Shown here: positions 48,376 through 58,188 of the stretch, in pieces | Position numbering within the stretch: position 1 is the first letter of the stretch | Layout of the letters: the number at the start of each line of letters is the position of its first letter | Assembly (NCBI RefSeq): GCF_030698175.1 | Contig: NZ_JAUYNT010000010.1 | Location: 124,001-188,000 of the forward strand | Length of the DNA stretch: 64,000 nucleotides | Direction of reading: 5' to 3' | From: Pseudomonas sp. | GTDB taxonomy: Bacteria; Pseudomonadota; Gammaproteobacteria; Pseudomonadales; Pseudomonadaceae | Notes under the pieces: generated by a model | Databases searched by the model: none | What the model saw: the letters and a program-made list of their open reading frames with translations, nothing else | Told to the model about the DNA's origin: nothing | Position numbers and translations under genes: made by a program

Positions 48376-48723
48376 ATGCCGGTTTACGTCGAATTTGTCC
48401 GCCAGCCCAGCGCCCAAGACCGCAGCGACCTGGCCAAGGTCTACGCCGACGCGCCCGACTGGCTGCTGGCCCCGCACGCCAATGCCGACGCGCTGATTGG
48501 CGCCGGCATCGCCAGCGGCCAACTGATCGCCGGACGCTTCAACGACCGCCTGCTGGGCGCCGCGCTACTCGAGCAAGGCCCGGATTGCTGGCGCCTGTCG
48601 CACCTGTGCGTGCGGCAAATCACCCGCCAACGCGGCGTCGGCCGTCGCTTGCTGGACGAAGCCCAGCGCCTGGCCAACGAAACCGGCCAGCCACTGCAAC
48701 TCGCCGAGCATTTAGAAAAATAA
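48376..48723 (+). CDS. GNAT protein, PanZ-like acetyl-CoA sensor
   Basis: A 115-residue GNAT-fold protein. The stretch PSAQDRSDLAKVYAD, GRFNDRLLGAALL and the acetyl-CoA loop RQITRQRGVGRRLLDEA align well with PanZ/PanM, which helps PanD maturation in enterobacteria and senses acetyl-CoA. It is shorter than E. coli PanZ (127) and the C-terminus lacks a tryptophan-rich end. A GAGGAG ribosome site sits upstream of the ATG at 48376. No panD lies in this window, so its partner is inferred. Confidence 0.75.
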   Translation: MPVYVEFVRQPSAQDRSDLAKVYADAPDWLLAPHANADALIGAGIASGQLIAGRFNDRLLGAALLEQGPDCWRLSHLCVRQITRQRGVGRRLLDEAQRLANETGQPLQLAEHLEK

Positions 48724-48807
48724 AGCCCTCGGCTCTGTTAACGTTTCGCACCCTGCCGCCGGACAATCTCTGAGGCAAACGCCACCAGCCGACGCGCCAC
48801 AGACCCT

Positions 48808-48904
48808 GTAGGAGCGGCTTTAGCCGCGAATCAATTCAAGCAACCCTGCCGCTCGCAAATATTGCGCCGACCTCACGAGCCTTCGCGGCTAAAGCCGCTC
48901 CTAC
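48808..48904. repeat. Inverted REP pair, GTAGGAGCGG class
   Basis: Copies at 48808-48830 (GTAGGAGCGGCTTTAGCCGC GAA) and reversed at 48882-48904 are perfect inverse complements with about 50 bp between. They lie between the PanZ-like gene and the AsmA-like gene. The remaining ~195 bp to 49099 shows only a possible -10 (TATACT at 49044-49049) without a good -35. Confidence 0.93.
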
Positions 48905-49099
48905 TACAGCCCTAGCAGCCTGCTGCGATTTAGCCCCCGGCAACCACAACTCAGCAAAGTCTGGGAACCGCCCGCCCACTTCGCCCTCCAACCCGTTACA
49001 TCGGCCACGGCCATGGCACGCCAGCTGCGGCAAACTGCTGCGGTATACTCGCGGCACTATTGCTACTTCTCGTAATTGCTCTCACTAAAGGACTGATCC

Positions 49100-51310
49100 A
49101 TGAAGGCACTCGGCAAACTGGCGGGTCTGATTTTTCTCGGATTACTGTTGGTCATTGTGATCCTGGGTTTTGCCCTGACCCAGTTTTTTGATCCCAATGA
49201 CTACAAAGATAAAATCCGCCAGATTGCCCGCGACAAGGCCAATCTTGAGCTGACCATCAATGGCGACATCGGCTGGAGCCTGTTCCCCTGGCTGGGTCTG
49301 GAGCTGACCGAGACCACCCTGGCCAGCGCCACCACGCCGACCCAGCCGTTTGCCGACCTGCGCCTGCTGGGCCTGTCGGTACGCGTGCTGCCGCTGCTGC
49401 GCAAAGAAGTGCAGATGAGCGATATTCGCATCGACGGCCTCAACCTGACCCTGCAGCGTGACGAGCAAGGCCACGGCAACTGGCAAGACATCGGCCGTCC
49501 AGCCAAACCGGCCAGCACTGCCGTTAGTACCAGCGCCCCCGCCGACAACGGCGCCGCCGTACCGGCGCCGGCCAGCAAACAACCCATGCGCCTGGACATC
49601 GACAGCCTGAGCCTGACTAACTCGCGGATCGCCTATCGCGACGGCAAAACCGGCCAGCAATACAGCGCCGAAAACATCCAGCTCAACACCGGCGCCATTC
49701 GTGAAGGCGCCAGCATTCCCCTGCAATTCAGCGCCCTGCTGGCCAGCAACCAGCCCGTGCTGCAGGCCCGTACCGAGCTGCAAGGCCAGTTGCGCTTCGA
49801 CCGCGCGCTCAAGCGCTACCAGCTGGAAGACCTGAAACTCTCCGGTGAAGTCTCTGGCGAACAGCTGCAAGGCAAGACCCTGACCTTCGCCACCCAGGGC
49901 CAGCTATTGCTCGACCAGGCCGCACAAGTCGCCGAATGGAGTGGCCTGAAGCTGTCAGTCAATCAACTGCGCGCCCTTGGCGAGCTGAAAATCCGCAACC
50001 TCGACAGCGAGCCAGCCCTGGACGGCGGCGTGTCGATTGCAGCGCTCAACCTGCGCGAATTTCTGCCCGGCATCGGCCAACCCTTGCCGGCGATGAGTGA
50101 CAGCAACGCCCTGACTAAATTTGAGCTGGTCAGTCGCCTCAAAGGCACTCGCAACAGCCTGAAACTGGAAGAACTAAACCTCAAACTGGATGACAGCAGC
50201 TTCACCGGCAGCCTGGCCGTCAGCGACTTCGCCAAGCAAGCCTTGCGCGCCCAACTCAAAGGCGACCAGCTCAACCTCGACCGCTACCTGCCGCCCACCA
50301 ATAAAGACGCCGCCAACGCCCGCCAAGCCGAAGTAAACACTGTGCTGGCGGCGGCAGGTTCTGCCGGCACCAGCGAACTGCCCAAGGCCCCGACCCAGCA
50401 AGCCTGGAGCGAAGCGACCGTGCTGCCGATCGAGCGCCTGCGCAGCCTCAACGCACAGCTGGGCCTGAGCCTCGGCCAACTGACCCTGCATCAGCTGCCG
50501 ATGGAAAACTTCAACCTCAAAGCCGAGGGCAAAGACGGCCGGCTCAACCTCAGCGAACTGCGCGGCGAGCTGTATAACGGTAACTTCAGCGCCAGCGCCA
50601 GCCTCGACGTGCAACCGGTCACGCCCGTGCTCGGCCTGCAAACCAAGATCAGCCGGGTAGCCGCCGAGCAACTGCTTAAAGGCCTCGGGCAAAAGCCCAG
50701 CGTCAGCGGCGCCCTCGACCTCAGCGCCGACCTGCGCAGCAGCGGCAACAGCCAAAAAGCCTGGGTCGACAACCTCAGCGGCCCGGCCAACTTCGCCATC
50801 AATGACGGCGTGCTGTTCGACGCCAATCTCGAACAGCAGCTGTGCCAAGGCATCGCCACCCTCAATCGCAAGACCCTCAGTGGTGAGGCGCGCGGCAAGG
50901 ACACCGCCTTCGAAACCCTCGGTGGCAACTTGAACATCATCAACGGCGTCGCCAGCAACCCCGACCTTAAAGTCCGGATTCAAGGCCTGAGCGTCAACGG
51001 CGACGGCGCCCTCGACCTGCGCGTGCTGGCCATGGACTACCGCGTCGGCATCATCATCGAAGGCGACAAGAGCGCCATGCCCGACCCGGCCTGCCAAATC
51101 AACCAGCGCTACGTCGGCCTCGAATGGCCGCTGCTCTGCCGTGGCCCGCTGGAACTCGGCGCCAAAGCCTGCCGCATCGACAAAAACGGTCTGGGCAAGA
51201 TTGCCGGCAAACTGGCCACCGAAAAACTCGGCGACAAGATCGAAGAGAAACTCGGCGACAAAGTCAGCCCTGAGTTGAAAGACGCGCTCAAAGGTCTATT
51301 CAAGCGATGA
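49100..51310 (+). CDS. AsmA family protein
   Basis: A 736-residue envelope protein: an N-terminal membrane helix ([18 protein letters not shown]), the AsmA signature [18 protein letters not shown] (about residues 47-64) and a long beta-rich periplasmic part ending in an amphipathic tail ([14 protein letters not shown]). AsmA-type proteins are implicated in outer-membrane lipid homeostasis and are thought to bridge phospholipids. The stop overlaps the mutY start (ATGA). Confidence 0.93.
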   Translation: MKALGKLAGLIFLGLLLVIVILGFALTQFFDPNDYKDKIRQIARDKANLELTINGDIGWSLFPWLGLELTETTLASATTPTQPFADLRLLGLSVRVLPLLRKEVQMSDIRIDGLNLTLQRDEQGHGNWQDIGRPAKPASTAVSTSAPADNGAAVPAPASKQPMRLDIDSLSLTNSRIAYRDGKTGQQYSAENIQLNTGAIREGASIPLQFSALLASNQPVLQARTELQGQLRFDRALKRYQLEDLKLSGEVSGEQLQGKTLTFATQGQLLLDQAAQVAEWSGLKLSVNQLRALGELKIRNLDSEPALDGGVSIAALNLREFLPGIGQPLPAMSDSNALTKFELVSRLKGTRNSLKLEELNLKLDDSSFTGSLAVSDFAKQALRAQLKGDQLNLDRYLPPTNKDAANARQAEVNTVLAAAGSAGTSELPKAPTQQAWSEATVLPIERLRSLNAQLGLSLGQLTLHQLPMENFNLKAEGKDGRLNLSELRGELYNGNFSASASLDVQPVTPVLGLQTKISRVAAEQLLKGLGQKPSVSGALDLSADLRSSGNSQKAWVDNLSGPANFAINDGVLFDANLEQQLCQGIATLNRKTLSGEARGKDTAFETLGGNLNIINGVASNPDLKVRIQGLSVNGDGALDLRVLAMDYRVGIIIEGDKSAMPDPACQINQRYVGLEWPLLCRGPLELGAKACRIDKNGLGKIAGKLATEKLGDKIEEKLGDKVSPELKDALKGLFKR

Positions 51311-52389
51311 GTCCCGAGCAATTTGGCGCCGCCGTACTCACCTGGTACGACCAACACGGCCGCAAAGACCTGCCCTGGCAACAGGGCATCACGCCTTATC
51401 GGGTCTGGGTCTCGGAGATCATGCTGCAGCAAACCCAGGTCAGCACCGTACTGGGTTACTTCGAGCGGTTTATGGCCGCGCTGCCGAACGTGCAGGCCCT
51501 GGCCGCCGCGCCCGTCGATGAAGTGCTGCACCTGTGGACCGGCCTGGGCTACTACACCCGCGCGCGCAACCTGCAAAAAACCGCGCAAATCGTGGTGGCC
51601 GAACATGCCGGGCAATTCCCCACATCGGTCGAGCAACTGACCGCCCTGCCCGGCATCGGCCGCTCCACCGCCGGCGCCATCGCCAGCCTGAGCATGGGCC
51701 TGCGCGCACCGATTCTGGATGGCAACGTCAAGCGTGTGCTGGCCCGTTACGCAGCCCAGGAAGGCTATCCGGGCGAGCCCAAGGTCGCCGCACAACTCTG
51801 GGCGCTGGCCGAGCAACTGACCCCGCCCGCACGGGTCAATCACTACACCCAGGCGATGATGGATCTCGGCGCCACCCTCTGCACCCGCAGCAAACCCAGC
51901 TGCCTGCTCTGCCCGCTGCAAACCGGCTGCCAGGCACAGATGCTCGGGCTGCAAAGCCGCTACCCAATCCCCAAGCCGCGCAAACAGCTGCCACAAAAAA
52001 CCACCCTGATGCCGCTGCTGGCCAATCGCGACGGCGCCATCCTGCTCTATCGCCGCCCGCCCAGCGGTCTGTGGGGCGGTCTGTGGAGCCTGCCCGAACT
52101 GCAAACCAGCGACGAACTAGCCGCCCTCGCCCAGCAACAAGGCCTGAGCCTCGGCCAACAGCAGCCCATGGCCCAGCTCAAACACACCTTCAGCCACTTT
52201 CAGCTGACCATCGAACCGCGACTGATCCACGTCGAGCACTCACTCAGCGCCGTGGCCGAGGGCGACTGGCTCTGGTATAACCTCGCCACCCCGCAGCGCT
52301 TAGGGCTAGCCGCCCCGGTGAAGACGCTGCTAAAACGCGCCGCCGAGCAATTAAGCGCCGGCCAACCAAACACCGGAGAGTTGTCATGA
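51307..52389 (+). CDS. mutY: A/G-specific adenine glycosylase MutY
   Basis: A 360-residue base-excision enzyme that removes adenine opposite 8-oxoguanine. Features: [14 protein letters not shown], helix-hairpin-helix [14 protein letters not shown], catalytic Asp in [13 protein letters not shown], the [4Fe-4S] cysteines in [17 protein letters not shown], and a C-terminal NUDIX-like 8-oxoG recognition domain (about 235-350). Both ends overlap neighbouring genes by ATGA, giving an asmA-mutY-yggX unit. Confidence 0.98.
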   Translation: MSPEQFGAAVLTWYDQHGRKDLPWQQGITPYRVWVSEIMLQQTQVSTVLGYFERFMAALPNVQALAAAPVDEVLHLWTGLGYYTRARNLQKTAQIVVAEHAGQFPTSVEQLTALPGIGRSTAGAIASLSMGLRAPILDGNVKRVLARYAAQEGYPGEPKVAAQLWALAEQLTPPARVNHYTQAMMDLGATLCTRSKPSCLLCPLQTGCQAQMLGLQSRYPIPKPRKQLPQKTTLMPLLANRDGAILLYRRPPSGLWGGLWSLPELQTSDELAALAQQQGLSLGQQQPMAQLKHTFSHFQLTIEPRLIHVEHSLSAVAEGDWLWYNLATPQRLGLAAPVKTLLKRAAEQLSAGQPNTGELS

Positions 52390-52658
52390 CCCGCACCGTC
52401 ATCTGCCGCAAGCACAAGCAAGAACTGCCCGGCCTTGAGCGCCCGCCCTATCCCGGCGCCAAAGGCGAAGACATCTTCCAGAACGTCTCCAAGCAAGCCT
52501 GGGATGAATGGCAAAAACACCAAACCATGCTGATCAACGAACGTCGCCTGAACATGATGAATGCCGAGGACCGCAAATTCCTCCAGACCGAGATGGACAA
52601 GTTCTTATCCGGCGAAGAATACGCCAAGGCTGACGGCTACGTGCCCCCCAGCGCCTGA
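52386..52658 (+). CDS. yggX: Probable Fe(2+)-trafficking protein YggX
   Basis: A 90-residue small protein tied to iron and oxidative-stress protection of Fe-S clusters. It starts [20 protein letters not shown] with the conserved cysteine near residue 7 and continues GKGEDI-type motif [19 protein letters not shown]. Its ATG overlaps the mutY stop; mutY-yggX linkage is widespread. Confidence 0.97.
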   Translation: MTRTVICRKHKQELPGLERPPYPGAKGEDIFQNVSKQAWDEWQKHQTMLINERRLNMMNAEDRKFLQTEMDKFLSGEEYAKADGYVPPSA

Positions 52659-52709
52659 GGCAAAAACAGCGTAAGCGGCGGTAATCGCTAAGTATTTTTC
52701 AATAAATAT

Positions 52710-52738
52710 TTGACAGCCCCCCGGAAAAACAGTCTAAT
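52710..52738 (+). promoter_or_regulatory. Sigma-70 promoter of tRNA-Phe
   Basis: Perfect -35 TTGACA (52710-52715), 17-bp spacer, and -10 TCTAAT (52733-52738). The GC-rich stretch after it (GCGCCCC) is typical of stable-RNA discriminators under stringent control. The tRNA begins about 10 bp downstream. Confidence 0.9.
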
Positions 52739-52748
52739 GCGCCCCGTT

Positions 52749-52824
52749 GCCCGGATAGCTCAGTCGGTAGAGCAGGGGATTGAAAATCCCCGTGTCGGCG
52801 GTTCGATTCCGTCTCCGGGCACCA
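52749..52824 (+). tRNA. tRNA-Phe (GAA)
   Basis: A 76-nt cloverleaf: acceptor GCCCGGA / TCCGGGC, D-arm GCTC...GAGC, anticodon arm GGGGA-TTGAAAA-TCCCC with anticodon GAA, T-arm GGCGG-TTCGATT-CCGTC, and an encoded ACCA 3' end. Confidence 0.98.
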
Positions 52825-52835
52825 CAAATACCGAG

Positions 52836-52872
52836 AAACCCCAAGCGAAGTTAAATTCCTTGGGGTTTTTTC
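52836..52872 (+). terminator. Terminator of tRNA-Phe
   Basis: Perfect 10-bp stem AAACCCCAAG / CTTGGGGTTT followed by a T-run just after the tRNA. The next ~280 bp to 53152 shows no gene or repeat that I can support. Confidence 0.9.
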
Positions 52873-53152
52873 TTGCCTGGAATTTATGGCTCCTGGAGCA
52901 TTTCTGGACCACCCCTCTTTCCCCTCTGGTAGCCTGCCCAGACTCGACTCGTGACGCGCCGCCGGCCATAGGAGAGCCTGATCGGTTACGAGTGGACGGT
53001 TTGCGCAATAAATAAATCCGTCCCCTTTTAGCCTTCCTAGCCTTCTGGACACAGTGCGTCTAAGCCAATGCGCTGGTGCGGTCGGGCTCTGAAAAGACCG
53101 TCTGTTTTAGCGCCTACCCATGCGGGTGCGTGGGCAGGCGCAAGTTGGGGCC

Positions 53153-54523
53153 TTAGTCCGCAGGCATCTCGACCCGCGCGCCGCCGCCCTGGCCAGCGCT
53201 GCAGCCGCCAACCTGGTTGTTATCCAGCGTCACCGCGCCATTTAGCGCAATGGCTCTACCGGACAGGTGTGCTGCGGTATTGAGGCTGATACTTGTCAGC
53301 GCGATGAGGGTTCCCGGCACGCGACTGGTGGTACCGAGCGTCGCGGAGCTGCCGACCTGCCAGAAAACATTGCAACCCTGACCATTATTGATCACCGCAA
53401 CCGACGAGCCGGTTGCGGTGATCAGCGTGCTCGCTGCCTTGAACACGAAGACCGCATTGGGGTCTGCCTGGGCGTCCAGCGTGAGGGTGCCCGTCACCGC
53501 CGCCGACGAGGCAAAACAATACACGCCAGGCAGCAGCGTCATGCCGCCCACGTCTGTCGGTACGCCGAAGGTGGTGGTGCAGGCCTGCGTGGCAAGATCC
53601 TGGTAGGCGCGGATGGCCGCATGCTTCGCCTGTGCCGCACGCACATCGGCCGCGTGGATCGCCCCCTTGACCAGCTTGCCCGGTAGGAAACCGGTGACTG
53701 CACTCCCAGGACTGACCCCCAGATGACCGCTGACGATGCTCGGGCCGGTATTGGTTACCGTTGTGCTACCGAGGACGGCGAAACGGGTTGCCGCACCGAG
53801 TGGCGGGGCCGTCACGGCGCCCTGGCCAGTGGCGCAGCCGCCGACCTGATTGTTATCCAACGTCACCGCGCCATGTAGCGCTATGGCTCTGCCGGACAGG
53901 CGTGCAGCAGTATTGAGGGTAATACTCGCCCGCGCGATCAGGGTTCCCGGCACGCGACTGGTGGTACCGAGCGTCGCGGAGCTGCCGACCTGCCAGAAAA
54001 CATTGCAACCCTGACCACTATTGATCACCGCCACCGACGCGTCGGTGGCGGTGGTGAGCGTGCTCACGGTCTTGAACACGAAGACCGCATCGGGGTCTGC
54101 CTGGGCGTCCAGCGTGAGCGTGCCCGTCACCGCCGCCGACGACGCAAAACAATACACGCCAGGAAGCAGCGTCATGCCGCCCACGTCTGTCGGTACGCTG
54201 AAGGTGGTGGTGCAGGCCTGCGCGGTAAGATCATGGTAGGCACGGATGGCCGCATGCCTAGCCCGCGCCGCGAGCGCATCGGCCGTGTGGGGCGATCCGT
54301 TGATTAGATTGTCTGGCTGGAAACCGGTGGCCGCACTCCCAGGGCTGACCCCAAGGTTGCCGTTGACGATGCTCGGCCCGGTATTGGTTACCGTTGCGCT
54401 ACCGAGGACGGAGAAGTGGGCTGCCGCACCGAGCGGTGGGGCCGTCGCGGCGAGTACCGGGGACGTGCCATGCAAAAGCGTGAATCCAATCAGGGCGCCC
54501 AGAAGGCAAGTGCTTCGCTTCAT
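53153..54523 (-). CDS. Secreted ice-binding protein with two DUF3494 domains
   Basis: A 456-residue protein: signal peptide (LLGALIGFTLLHGTSPVLA), then two tandem DUF3494 ice-binding domains of about 210 residues each (about 27-236 and 240-450). Both repeats carry PPLGAA.HFSVLGS, TNTGPSIV.G.LGVSPGSA, PTDVGGMTLLPGVYCF and TLDNNQVGGC blocks; in parts the DNA of the two copies is identical. DUF3494 proteins form beta-solenoids that bind ice or act as surface adhesins. There is no sorting or anchor signal at the C-terminus, so it should be released. It stands alone next to tRNA-Phe. Confidence 0.93.
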   Translation of the reverse strand: MKRSTCLLGALIGFTLLHGTSPVLAATAPPLGAAAHFSVLGSATVTNTGPSIVNGNLGVSPGSAATGFQPDNLINGSPHTADALAARARHAAIRAYHDLTAQACTTTFSVPTDVGGMTLLPGVYCFASSAAVTGTLTLDAQADPDAVFVFKTVSTLTTATDASVAVINSGQGCNVFWQVGSSATLGTTSRVPGTLIARASITLNTAARLSGRAIALHGAVTLDNNQVGGCATGQGAVTAPPLGAATRFAVLGSTTVTNTGPSIVSGHLGVSPGSAVTGFLPGKLVKGAIHAADVRAAQAKHAAIRAYQDLATQACTTTFGVPTDVGGMTLLPGVYCFASSAAVTGTLTLDAQADPNAVFVFKAASTLITATGSSVAVINNGQGCNVFWQVGSSATLGTTSRVPGTLIALTSISLNTAAHLSGRAIALNGAVTLDNNQVGGCSAGQGGGARVEMPAD

Positions 54524-55043
54524 TTTTGCATCTCTCTTTGAGGTTTGAGTCGCTGAAAAAAATCAAGCCTCCGCCCATGAGGACGGCCGAATACAGCTAC
54601 CGGACGTCCGCCAATCGCGAGACTGGATCCTAACAGTCATGTCTCGCGAGCCAAGGGTTTAATTATTCCCGACCATTGAGGATGCCCACACCGGCGCATG
54701 AGCATCCTCAATGGTCGGGGCGGATCGTCGCCATTATCGGCGTGACTAAGTCGGCTTAGGCGCCGCATACGCCAGGGTGACAGCGGCGGCAAGCGGGCGA
54801 GGGCCGCTCATGCACGCGGCTGTGCTCTAAGCCCGCAGGCTGTGCATTTAGAAGGCCGGCGTGTACACGCAAAATCCACTGCACGGGTCGCCCTCGAAGC
54901 ACTGTTGAAGGCAACACAAACCGTCCAACTCCCCCGCCGATACCTTCACTGCCACCCGACCAGCGCACATGGAAGGCAGTGGTTTGTACTGCAATACTCA
55001 AGCGAGCAGGCAACGCTCAGTTGCGCCGGTTAGGGAAATAGTG
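54524..55043. other. Gap between ice-binding gene and HD-GYP gene, two hairpins
   Basis: No convincing gene. It holds a 9-bp inverted repeat (TCGCGAGAC / GTCTCGCGA, 54615-54649) and an 18-bp perfect inverted repeat at 54668-54719. The remaining ~320 bp up to the HD-GYP start shows nothing I can name; a short minus-strand open frame there has no family resemblance. Confidence 0.6.
54668..54719. repeat. 18-bp perfect inverted repeat
   Basis: CCCGACCATTGAGGATGC (54668-54685) and its exact reverse complement (54702-54719) with a 16-base loop. There is no T-tract on either side. It could be a terminator variant for the divergent flanks, a protein-binding site, or the end of a lost mobile element. 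Confidence 0.75.
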
Positions 55044-57008
55044 ATGAACGTCAGCTACCGCGTCGGGCACAGCCCGTTGTTTGCCGCGACCGATCTGTAC
55101 GCTCGCTTGCATCGCGAAGGTGCGGCGCTGACCAGCATCAGCGAAGCTAGCGAGATCACGCCCAACAGCCTCGACGTGCTGCTGCTCGACCGGCACTTAT
55201 TAGCCTGCCAGCCGCTGCCTGAGTGGCAAGCCTGTGACGTCGCGCTGGTGGGTTTTGACCCGCCGGCCGGGGTCTTGCCGCTGCCCACCGCCGCCTGCGA
55301 AGCCGAACTGCTGGCGCTGTTTGGCTTTGCCGCCGAGCAAGCGCAGTTGCAGCGCAAAACCCGACAGCTGAGCAATGCCTTGCAGCGCAAAGATGGTGAC
55401 CTGCAAAAGCTGGTCGATGTCGGCTTGGCGCTCTCAGCGGAAAATGACCTGGATTGTCTGCTGAACAAGATTCTCGCCGAAGGCCGCAGGCTGTCGAACA
55501 GCGATGCGGCCTCGCTGTTTTTGGTCGATAAAAAAACCGCCGAGCAACCGTTGCTGGTGTTCAAGCTCACGCAGAACAGTTCGATGGCGACAGATTTTCA
55601 AGAGCAGCGCATGCCGCTGACCAAGGCCTCGATTGCCGGCTACGTGGCGCTGACCAGCACCGAGCTGAATATCGCCGACGCTTACGCCATCCCGGCCGAG
55701 GCGGCCTATCGTTTTAACCGCTCGTTCGACATGCAAATGGGCTATCGGACCATGTCGCTGCTGGCGATCCCGATGCTCAATCATCGCCACGAAGTGGTTG
55801 GCGTGCTGGAGTTTATTAACTGCCAGCGCGACGCCGAGCTGCCCGGCGCCGGCGAGCTGATCGCGTTCGATGAAAGCCTCGCCGTCGCACTGCGTGCACT
55901 GGCCAGCCAAGCGGCGGTGGCGATTGAAAATCGTCAACTGCTCGATGAGATCAGCCAGCTGTTTGATGGCTTCGTACAGGCCTCGGTGTTTGCCATTGAG
56001 CAACGCGACCCCACCTCCAGCGGCCATTCCTTTCGGGTTGCCGACCTCTGTATCGCCCTCGCCCAACAACTGCCGCAAGCACCGCTGGCGCACATCCGCA
56101 ACCAGGCGCTGAATGACGAAGGTTTGCGCGAACTGCGCTACGCCGCACTGCTGCACGACTTTGGCAAGGTCGGGGTGCGCGAGCACGTGCTGACCAAGGC
56201 GAAGAAACTGCCGGCGCCGGTGATCGACAACCTGCGCTACCGCGTGGCACTGGCCAAAGAGGGCCTGCACAACCAATGCCTCAAACGCATGCTGCACGCC
56301 TACCAGCACTTCGGTGGCCTGAGCGACGAGCAGCGCCTGCAGTGGGACACCGAGTTAGCGCTGGAGTGCGCGCGCCTGGACAGTTACCTGGCCGACATTC
56401 TCCAAGCCAACGAGCCCAGCGTGCTGACTGAGGGCGATTTTCAGCACCTGCAGGTGATTCAGAGCGAGCTGGTGAGGAGCCACGACAATCAGTTGATTGG
56501 CCTGCTATCGGACAACGAGTTCTGCGCACTGGCGATACGCCGTGGCAGTTTGACCGAGCAAGAGCGTGGCGAAATCGAGCGCCATGTGGTCCACACCCGT
56601 GAGTTTTTGCAGCTGATCCCCTGGACGGCGGCGCTGCGGCGCATCCCGGAAATTGCCGCCGCGCACCATGAAAAACTCGATGGCAGCGGCTACCCCAAAG
56701 GCCTGACTGGCGATGCGATCCCCTATGGCTCGAAGATCATGACCGTTTGCGATATCTACGATGCGCTGACCGCCGCCGACCGCCCCTATAAAGTGGCGGT
56801 GCCGACCGAGCAGGCGCTGAATATTTTGCAAGCCGAGGTGAAAAGCGGGCTGCTCGATGGCGATCTGGTCAAAGTGTTTATTGACTCGCGTTGCTACCTC
56901 AATCCGGCCACCCCCCCCCTAGCCGCGTCCGCACCCAGAGACAGCAACGTGCCGCAGTACAACCGGCATGTGTGCGATTTCGAGCCGGGCGAAAAGCACC
57001 GCCACTAG
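55044..57008 (+). CDS. GAF + HD-GYP domain protein, probable c-di-GMP phosphodiesterase
   Basis: About 654 residues. Residues 1-100 look like a degenerate receiver-type domain without an obvious phospho-acceptor; a coiled coil follows (about 100-130). A GAF domain spans about 140-310, and a C-terminal HD-GYP domain (about 330-620) has GHSFRVADLC, the HD pair in LLHDFGKVGV, and HHEKLDGSGYPKGL. The HD domain contains an extra ~100-residue helical insertion. HD-GYP proteins cleave cyclic-di-GMP. The ATG at 55044 (MNVSYRV) is chosen over an in-frame ATG at 54969, since conservation starts there. Confidence 0.88.
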   Translation: MNVSYRVGHSPLFAATDLYARLHREGAALTSISEASEITPNSLDVLLLDRHLLACQPLPEWQACDVALVGFDPPAGVLPLPTAACEAELLALFGFAAEQAQLQRKTRQLSNALQRKDGDLQKLVDVGLALSAENDLDCLLNKILAEGRRLSNSDAASLFLVDKKTAEQPLLVFKLTQNSSMATDFQEQRMPLTKASIAGYVALTSTELNIADAYAIPAEAAYRFNRSFDMQMGYRTMSLLAIPMLNHRHEVVGVLEFINCQRDAELPGAGELIAFDESLAVALRALASQAAVAIENRQLLDEISQLFDGFVQASVFAIEQRDPTSSGHSFRVADLCIALAQQLPQAPLAHIRNQALNDEGLRELRYAALLHDFGKVGVREHVLTKAKKLPAPVIDNLRYRVALAKEGLHNQCLKRMLHAYQHFGGLSDEQRLQWDTELALECARLDSYLADILQANEPSVLTEGDFQHLQVIQSELVRSHDNQLIGLLSDNEFCALAIRRGSLTEQERGEIERHVVHTREFLQLIPWTAALRRIPEIAAAHHEKLDGSGYPKGLTGDAIPYGSKIMTVCDIYDALTAADRPYKVAVPTEQALNILQAEVKSGLLDGDLVKVFIDSRCYLNPATPPLAASAPRDSNVPQYNRHVCDFEPGEKHRH

Positions 57009-57098
57009 CCGGCGCTTAGAAAAGCGCAGACATCAGGAGGAGCGAGGAGCCCACCAATCCGCCAAACTGCCGCAGGGTTACCGGCGCACTCGCGCTTG

Positions 57099-57205
57099 CT
57101 TCGCGGTGCCCTTGGTTACAAAAAGCCGCTCCTACACAACCCCTATACCTCAGGCTACGTGCAAGCCCTCGCTGCCCCCCCTGTAGGAGCGGATTTATCC
57201 GCGAT
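57099..57205. repeat. REP copies, GTAGGAGCGG class
   Basis: A degenerate reversed copy ends AGCCGCTCCTAC at 57135; a full forward copy is at 57183-57205 (GTAGGAGCGGATTTATCCGC GAT). They fill most of the gap between the convergent HD-GYP and M48 genes. Confidence 0.8.
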
Positions 57206-57270
57206 TGGCCGCAGCAGACAACACAAGTATCAAGGCGAGCCCTTACCTAGCCACCCGCCGCGCCAGCACC

Positions 57271-58173
57271 TCAATTGCGCTCCGAGACGGTTTGCCGATA
57301 GCGATCATCCAGGGTGAGTTGGCTGCCTCTGGCATCGAGGCGATCCAGGTACTCATAGGTCGGCTGCAATTGGCTTAAACGGTCGCCGATATTGGGGTGT
57401 ACCTTGAGAAAGGTCAGCAGGCTGGCGTCGTCTTGTTTCATGCTGGCCAAGCCTTGCAGCACCGTAGCCAGCCCGTAGGAGTCATAGCCGGCGCGAGTCG
57501 CCAGCACCGCGCCCATGGCGTCAGCCTCGTATTCGTCGCCACGGTCCAGGCCACGGGTGTAGACATTGGTCACCAGCCGTTCAAATTTTTCATTGGTCTG
57601 CGCATCGCCAACGGCGGGGCTACCCGACTTCGCTTGATGGGCCTGCACGGCCAGTGCCGAGAGGTTACTCAGCAAGCCAACGCCGGCGTGCTGCTGAATC
57701 GCCTGCAGGTGATGTTTGCGCACCACATGCGCCACCTCATGAGCCAGCACCCCGGCCAACTCGGCCTCGCTGTTCAGCTGCGCAAGCATGCCGCTGGTAA
57801 TAAACACATAGCCACCAGGAGCGGCATAGGCGCCGACCGCTCGATTGTTGAGCACGGCAAAATGCCAAACCAGCTCTGGTCGCTCGCTGTTTTGCGCCAC
57901 CCAGCCGCCGACCAGGTTAACGTAAGCCTGCACGGCCGGATCATTCACCAGCGGCGCTTGCTCAAGCAGCAGGCTGGCGGTTTTTGCGCCGATCAGCAGT
58001 TCTTCATCTTCACTCTTGGCGCCCATGTCACCGATATTTTGCCCGGCACTGACCAGCCGACCGAGATCGACGCCCTGAATATTCACGCCCTTGAGGGCAT
58101 CCATGTTCTGGCAGGCGCCCAGCGCCAACGGCAGCAGTAACGACAACCCGTAGCGAGAAAACAATTTAGGCAT
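57271..58173 (-). CDS. M48 family metalloprotease lipoprotein
   Basis: A 300-residue zinc protease anchored by a lipobox (LALGAC, Cys near residue 21). The M48 domain has the HEVAHVVRKHH zinc motif (about 140) and a third ligand region RGDEYEADAMG. The family includes LoiP/YcaL and BepA-type proteases that handle outer-membrane protein quality. The ATG at 58173 has GGAG eight bases upstream; a GTG at 58182 is in frame. It lies 15 bases downstream of the SH3-domain gene, suggesting co-transcription. Confidence 0.92.
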   Translation of the reverse strand: MPKLFSRYGLSLLLPLALGACQNMDALKGVNIQGVDLGRLVSAGQNIGDMGAKSEDEELLIGAKTASLLLEQAPLVNDPAVQAYVNLVGGWVAQNSERPELVWHFAVLNNRAVGAYAAPGGYVFITSGMLAQLNSEAELAGVLAHEVAHVVRKHHLQAIQQHAGVGLLSNLSALAVQAHQAKSGSPAVGDAQTNEKFERLVTNVYTRGLDRGDEYEADAMGAVLATRAGYDSYGLATVLQGLASMKQDDASLLTFLKVHPNIGDRLSQLQPTYEYLDRLDARGSQLTLDDRYRQTVSERN

Positions 58174-58188
58174 GACATTCACTCCGCG

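Noticed and set aside
52699..53052. Minus-strand frame across tRNA-Phe
   Set aside because: It translates the antisense of the tRNA (residues like DGIEPPTRGFSIPC), a well-known false protein.
54756..55013. 85-codon minus-strand frame upstream of the HD-GYP gene
   Set aside because: No recognisable family, no ribosome site, composition like non-coding DNA.
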